Origin: Streptomyces sedi
GTDB taxonomy: Bacteria > Actinomycetota > Actinomycetes > Streptomycetales > Streptomycetaceae
NCBI RefSeq assembly: GCF_006335015.1
Contig: NZ_VDGT01000030.1
Span: 1 to 60,134 of the forward strand
DNA length: 60,134 nucleotides
Direction: 5' to 3'
The notes under the pieces are model-generated. The model was not told the origin of the DNA and ran no database searches. It saw only the letters and a list, made by a program, of their open reading frames with translations. Of the stretch, positions 57,714 through 60,134 are shown piece by piece (within the stretch, counting starts at the first letter, position 1; each line of letters starts with the position of its first letter). A program made the position numbers and the translations under genes.

Positions 57714-58621
57714 AATTCAAGAAGGCGCTACTCCCCGGCGCTGCCGCGGTCGCGGTGCTGGTCCCCGCGGTGCTCGCGCCGCAGTTCGCGGGGGCGTCCG
57801 CCGACGTCGAGCAGTCCGCAGGGTCGGCCAAGGAGAACGGCTTCGAGGCGCCGCCCGCCGGAAGCCCGTACACCCTCGACGCGTGGGCCGAGGACGGCTG
57901 GAGCGCCCCCTGGTCCCTCGGCATGGACGACCGGACGGTCGTCGACGACACCGAACCGGCGCACAGCGGTGACAAGTCCCTTCGGGTGCTCTACCCGGAG
58001 GGGGTGATCGGCCCCGAGGACTCCGGGGCGCAGGCCCCCTTCGAGCTGGAGGACGCCGACGAGTACTACCTGTCGATGTGGATCAAGTTCGACGAGGACT
58101 TCAGCTGGGGAACCACGCGGTTCTCCGGCAAACTCGGCGTCGGGCTCGCGGGCGGTGGCGCGTGTTCCGGGGGCATGGACTGCGACGGGACCAACGGCTT
58201 CAGCTCCCGCTTCATCTGGCACCGCGAGAACGGCGAAGCGGCGCTGTACTACTACCACATGGACAAGGAGGATGAGTACGGCGACTACCTCACGCTCCAG
58301 CAGAACGGCTCGGCCGTCGAGTGGCCGAAGGGCGAGTGGGTCAACGTCGTGCAGCGGGTGAGGGTCAACACCGTCACGAACGGCCAGGCCAACCACGACG
58401 GTGAGATCGAGCTGTTCTACAACGGCGAGCCCGCGGGCGGGGTGGACGGGCTGCGCTTCGTCAGCAACGACGACAAGGTCGACAAGGCGTACTTCAACAG
58501 CTTCGCGGGCGGCGCCACCACCGAGTTCGCCCCGCGGAACGACAGCTACATCTGGTACGACGACATCAAGGTCTCGACGGATCCGTCGGACATCTGCGAA
58601 CTCGACGGCAGCTGCGGCTGA
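57710..58621 (+). CDS. Secreted polysaccharide lyase, PL14-like
   Basis: 303 residues from the GTG at 57710. The signal peptide is FKKALLPGAAAVAVLVPAVL ending in AGASA. The mature jelly-roll-like domain has YYLSMWIKFDEDFSWGTTRF, NGFSSRFIWHRENGEAALYY, WPKGEWVNVVQRVRVNTVTN and a final YIWYDDIKVSTDPS, which resembles alginate/glucuronan lyases of family PL14. A conserved Cys pair (CSGGMDC) may form a disulphide. It would cut a uronic-acid polysaccharide outside the cell; the exact substrate is unknown. A hairpin terminator follows. Confidence 0.78.
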   Translation: MKFKKALLPGAAAVAVLVPAVLAPQFAGASADVEQSAGSAKENGFEAPPAGSPYTLDAWAEDGWSAPWSLGMDDRTVVDDTEPAHSGDKSLRVLYPEGVIGPEDSGAQAPFELEDADEYYLSMWIKFDEDFSWGTTRFSGKLGVGLAGGGACSGGMDCDGTNGFSSRFIWHRENGEAALYYYHMDKEDEYGDYLTLQQNGSAVEWPKGEWVNVVQRVRVNTVTNGQANHDGEIELFYNGEPAGGVDGLRFVSNDDKVDKAYFNSFAGGATTEFAPRNDSYIWYDDIKVSTDPSDICELDGSCG

Positions 58622-58630
58622 TCCGGCGCC

Positions 58631-58667
58631 CCGTGCCGGGAGGGTGCCGCGCCCCCTTCCGGCACGG
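58631..58667 (+). terminator. Hairpin after the lyase gene
   Basis: CCGTGCCGG / CCGGCACGG, 9-bp perfect arms with additional G/C pairing in a 19-base loop, 10 bases after the lyase stop codon. Confidence 0.7.
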
Positions 58668-58727
58668 TCGCCGGAGCCGTGGCAGGCGCTGCCGCACTGC
58701 CACCGGGCTCCGCGCGCCGGGGGCGCG

Positions 58728-59345
58728 TTACGGCTTCTCCTCGACGGTCCCCGCCTCCAGATCCCGCCGCCGTGGTTCGACGACCGCGGTGGCGCGTACC
58801 GTGTCGGCGAGCCTGTCGAGGGAGGGACGCAGGGAGCGGCTCTCCCCGCGCGGACGCCACTCGTCGATCGCCACGGGCAGTCCGGCCTCCCGCTGGATCC
58901 TGTCCGAGAGCGCCGCCAGGTAGCCCGGGTCGCGCACGCACGTGATCAGGATGACGGCATCGGAGCCGGTTCTGGGCAGAATGTCGAGGAACTCGTCATC
59001 GAACTCCGCCGTGAGGCTTCCGTGCTCGCTGGGCGCGAACATCGCGAAGACGCCGATACGTGTGCCCTCCGGGCCTGTCACGTGGAGCAGCGGTTCTCCT
59101 ATGTCGGCTTCAGGGTGCGGTTCGGCGCGCTCGCCGTCCTTGAGGGACAAGGAGACGGCGTCCCGAACCCGGGCCTCGAAGAGCAGCGTGTCGACCAGCA
59201 CCAGCAGTGGATCGGTGTAGTCGCCGCTCGCGGTATCAGTGAGGAGCTGCATGAGCCGGGCCGCATCGCCGTTGGGGACGCGGCCCGCGACTTCGCTGAC
59301 CTGCCGCGCTCGGCGTATGCCGAAGTACAGCTCGATGTCCTTCAC
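58728..59345 (-). CDS. Hypothetical protein, unknown
   Basis: 205 residues, acidic, mixed alpha/beta by eye: MKDIELYFGIRRARQVSEVA, PLLVLVDTLLFEARVRDAVS, RIGVFAMFAPSEHGSLTAEF and SDAVILITCVRDPGYLAALS. No signal peptide or membrane span. The GTG start overlaps the stop of the upstream 79-residue membrane protein (GTGA), so the two are a unit. No family is recognised. Confidence 0.75.
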   Translation of the reverse strand: MKDIELYFGIRRARQVSEVAGRVPNGDAARLMQLLTDTASGDYTDPLLVLVDTLLFEARVRDAVSLSLKDGERAEPHPEADIGEPLLHVTGPEGTRIGVFAMFAPSEHGSLTAEFDDEFLDILPRTGSDAVILITCVRDPGYLAALSDRIQREAGLPVAIDEWRPRGESRSLRPSLDRLADTVRATAVVEPRRRDLEAGTVEEKP

Positions 59346-59581
59346 CGCACCCGGTGCAGGGACATCCCGATGACCGCGACGATCAGGAACGCCACTCCGC
59401 CGAGGACGAGCGTGACGCTGCCCGCGTCACCTTTGCCCAGGAAGACGGAGGCGACGCCGACTCCGGTGAGCACGACGCCGAACCCGCTTGCGGCGGCACG
59501 CTCCCACCGCCCGAGCGGAGCCGCGTACGACGCGTCAATGTTCGGCTCCTCGCCCGAGGCGACGCTCTCAGTGTCCGACAT
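59342..59581 (-). CDS. 79-residue two-span membrane protein
   Basis: A polar, Glu/Ser-rich N-terminus (MSDTESVASGEEPNIDASYA) is followed by two hydrophobic segments, ASGFGVVLTGVGVASVFLG and VTLVLGGVAFLIVAVIGMSL. GGAGG lies just before the ATG at 59581. It is coupled to the 205-residue gene, suggesting a membrane anchor plus soluble partner. Longer upstream starts are possible but low-complexity. Confidence 0.75.
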   Translation of the reverse strand: MSDTESVASGEEPNIDASYAAPLGRWERAAASGFGVVLTGVGVASVFLGKGDAGSVTLVLGGVAFLIVAVIGMSLHRVR

Positions 59582-60028
59582 ACCTCCGACGGTATCGCCA
59601 TCTGGCCCGAGACGACGCGGAGTTGACCGGCCATCAGCCTTGGTCGGGGGTGCCTCCATGTCTTTCGTCAAACGGTGTGGGGGTTCCGGGGGCGCAGGGG
59701 GTTCCGTCGCGGAGCGCGGCGAAGGGGACACCGATGCGGCGGCGGCCAGCACATCGCTCCGCTGACGCTCCGGCGAGGTGGTGGCCGCCGCCATCCGTGG
59801 CAGGCGCCGCACTCCCAGCGGGCACCCGCCGCACCCGTCATACGGTCACTCGACCACTCCCAGGCCTGTGTCGTGCTTCGCCTCCCCACTCCGCGTCGCA
59901 CGGGGTGCGGGGAAGCGGCGGTGTCGCCTCGGGAAGGGCTTGGCTACCCCAGGAAGCTCAACCGCACCTGCCGGTGCGGGTTGTCGCCGTTGGTGTCCGC
60001 CAACCTCCGCTAAGAGCTCGTAACACGA
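59582..60028. other. Gap before the right-hand IS
   Basis: Contains the promoter of the 79/205-residue pair at its left side. One plus-strand frame (59675-60013) is open but its codon bias is uneven and it resembles nothing known. The stretch near 60013-60030 (AGAGCTCGTAACACGATCA) is likely the terminal repeat of the IS that follows. Confidence 0.5.
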
Positions 60029-60134
60029 TCATGGTGTGCGGTGTTTCAGGCGTCGCCAGCAGATGAGGCCGCTGGCGAGGGAGACGAGGGCGTTGTGCAG
60101 GTCGAGTCGGCGTTCCCAGCGGACGGCCAGGCGT
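60029..60134 (-). mobile_element. IS5-family transposase C-terminus, cut by the window end
   Basis: The minus-strand reading RLAVRWERRLDLHNALVSLA, continued by SGLICWRRLKHRTP and a stop, is the end of an IS5-type transposase of the common Streptomyces kind (R-L-A-V-R-W/Y-E-R-R...LICxRRL). The stop is at 60029-60031. The rest lies beyond the window, so activity cannot be judged. With the IS701 remnant at position 1, both ends of the window are IS sequence. Confidence 0.88.

Noticed and set aside
59675..60013. Plus-strand frame beside the IS5 element
   Set aside because: Arg/Gly-rich with uneven codon bias and no good start; probably noise near the IS end.

Overview
The window is very GC-rich DNA (over 70% by eye) with codon third positions dominated by G and C, many GTG starts, GTGA stop/start overlaps and a few rare TTA leucine codons. 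This points to Streptomyces or a close relative, probably an accessory (chromosome-arm-like) region. Both ends are insertion-sequence debris: an IS701-type transposase tail on the left and an IS5-type transposase tail on the right. No rRNA, tRNA or CRISPR array was seen.

Layout. (1) 1-15.9 kb: a LysR gene cut by the IS, a cupin, a metallo-hydrolase remnant, then many small regulator/enzyme pairs: MarR with a DODA-type dioxygenase and a quinone-oxidoreductase-like enzyme, TetR with a zinc alcohol dehydrogenase, a large LuxR-type ATPase regulator with a metallo-beta-lactamase-fold hydrolase and a carboxylesterase, two more medium-chain reductases, a methyltransferase, and an ArsR/SRPBCC/hydrolase locus. 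(2) 16.3-21.8 kb, minus strand: an unusual biosynthetic operon of SGNH hydrolase, a 28-residue basic peptide, a doubled haem-oxygenase-like metalloenzyme, a NodU/TobZ-type carbamoyltransferase and an SxtJ-like mini-protein. (3) 22.2-26.9 kb: hypothetical proteins, a P-loop kinase-like protein coupled to a glycosyltransferase, and an SDR enzyme divergent from an XRE regulator.

(4) 27.1-35.1 kb: one long plus-strand operon joining a 2-oxoacid dehydrogenase (E1 alpha, E1 beta, E2) to an enoyl-CoA hydratase/isomerase and PaaA-PaaE, the phenylacetyl-CoA epoxidase. I infer a route from phenylpyruvate to phenylacetyl-CoA and on to the ring epoxide. A TTA codon near the start of E1 alpha suggests bldA-dependent developmental control. 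(5) 35.2-36.9 kb: a HEAT-repeat protein and a MerR-HEAT fusion regulator behind a 19-bp-spacer promoter. (6) 37-42.5 kb: arabinoxylan utilisation (GH62, GH43, GH10, CE1 esterase). (7) 42.6-46.2 kb: ArsR-SulP transporter divergent from a Zur-type zinc-starvation pair (Cys-free L31 and a COG0523 protein without a Walker A).

(8) 46.3-49.7 kb: an XRE regulator divergent from SnoaL-like and NmrA-like genes, then eroded Imm11-like sequence. (9) 49.7-54.6 kb, minus strand: a three-gene operon encoding a 59-residue acidic protein, a membrane protein and a 1362-residue TPR-CHAT protease-like protein, a candidate conflict or defence system. (10) 55.2-59.6 kb: a GntR/LacI chimera with a Gfo/Idh dehydrogenase, a secreted PL14-like polysaccharide lyase, and a coupled pair of unknown genes next to the right-hand IS.
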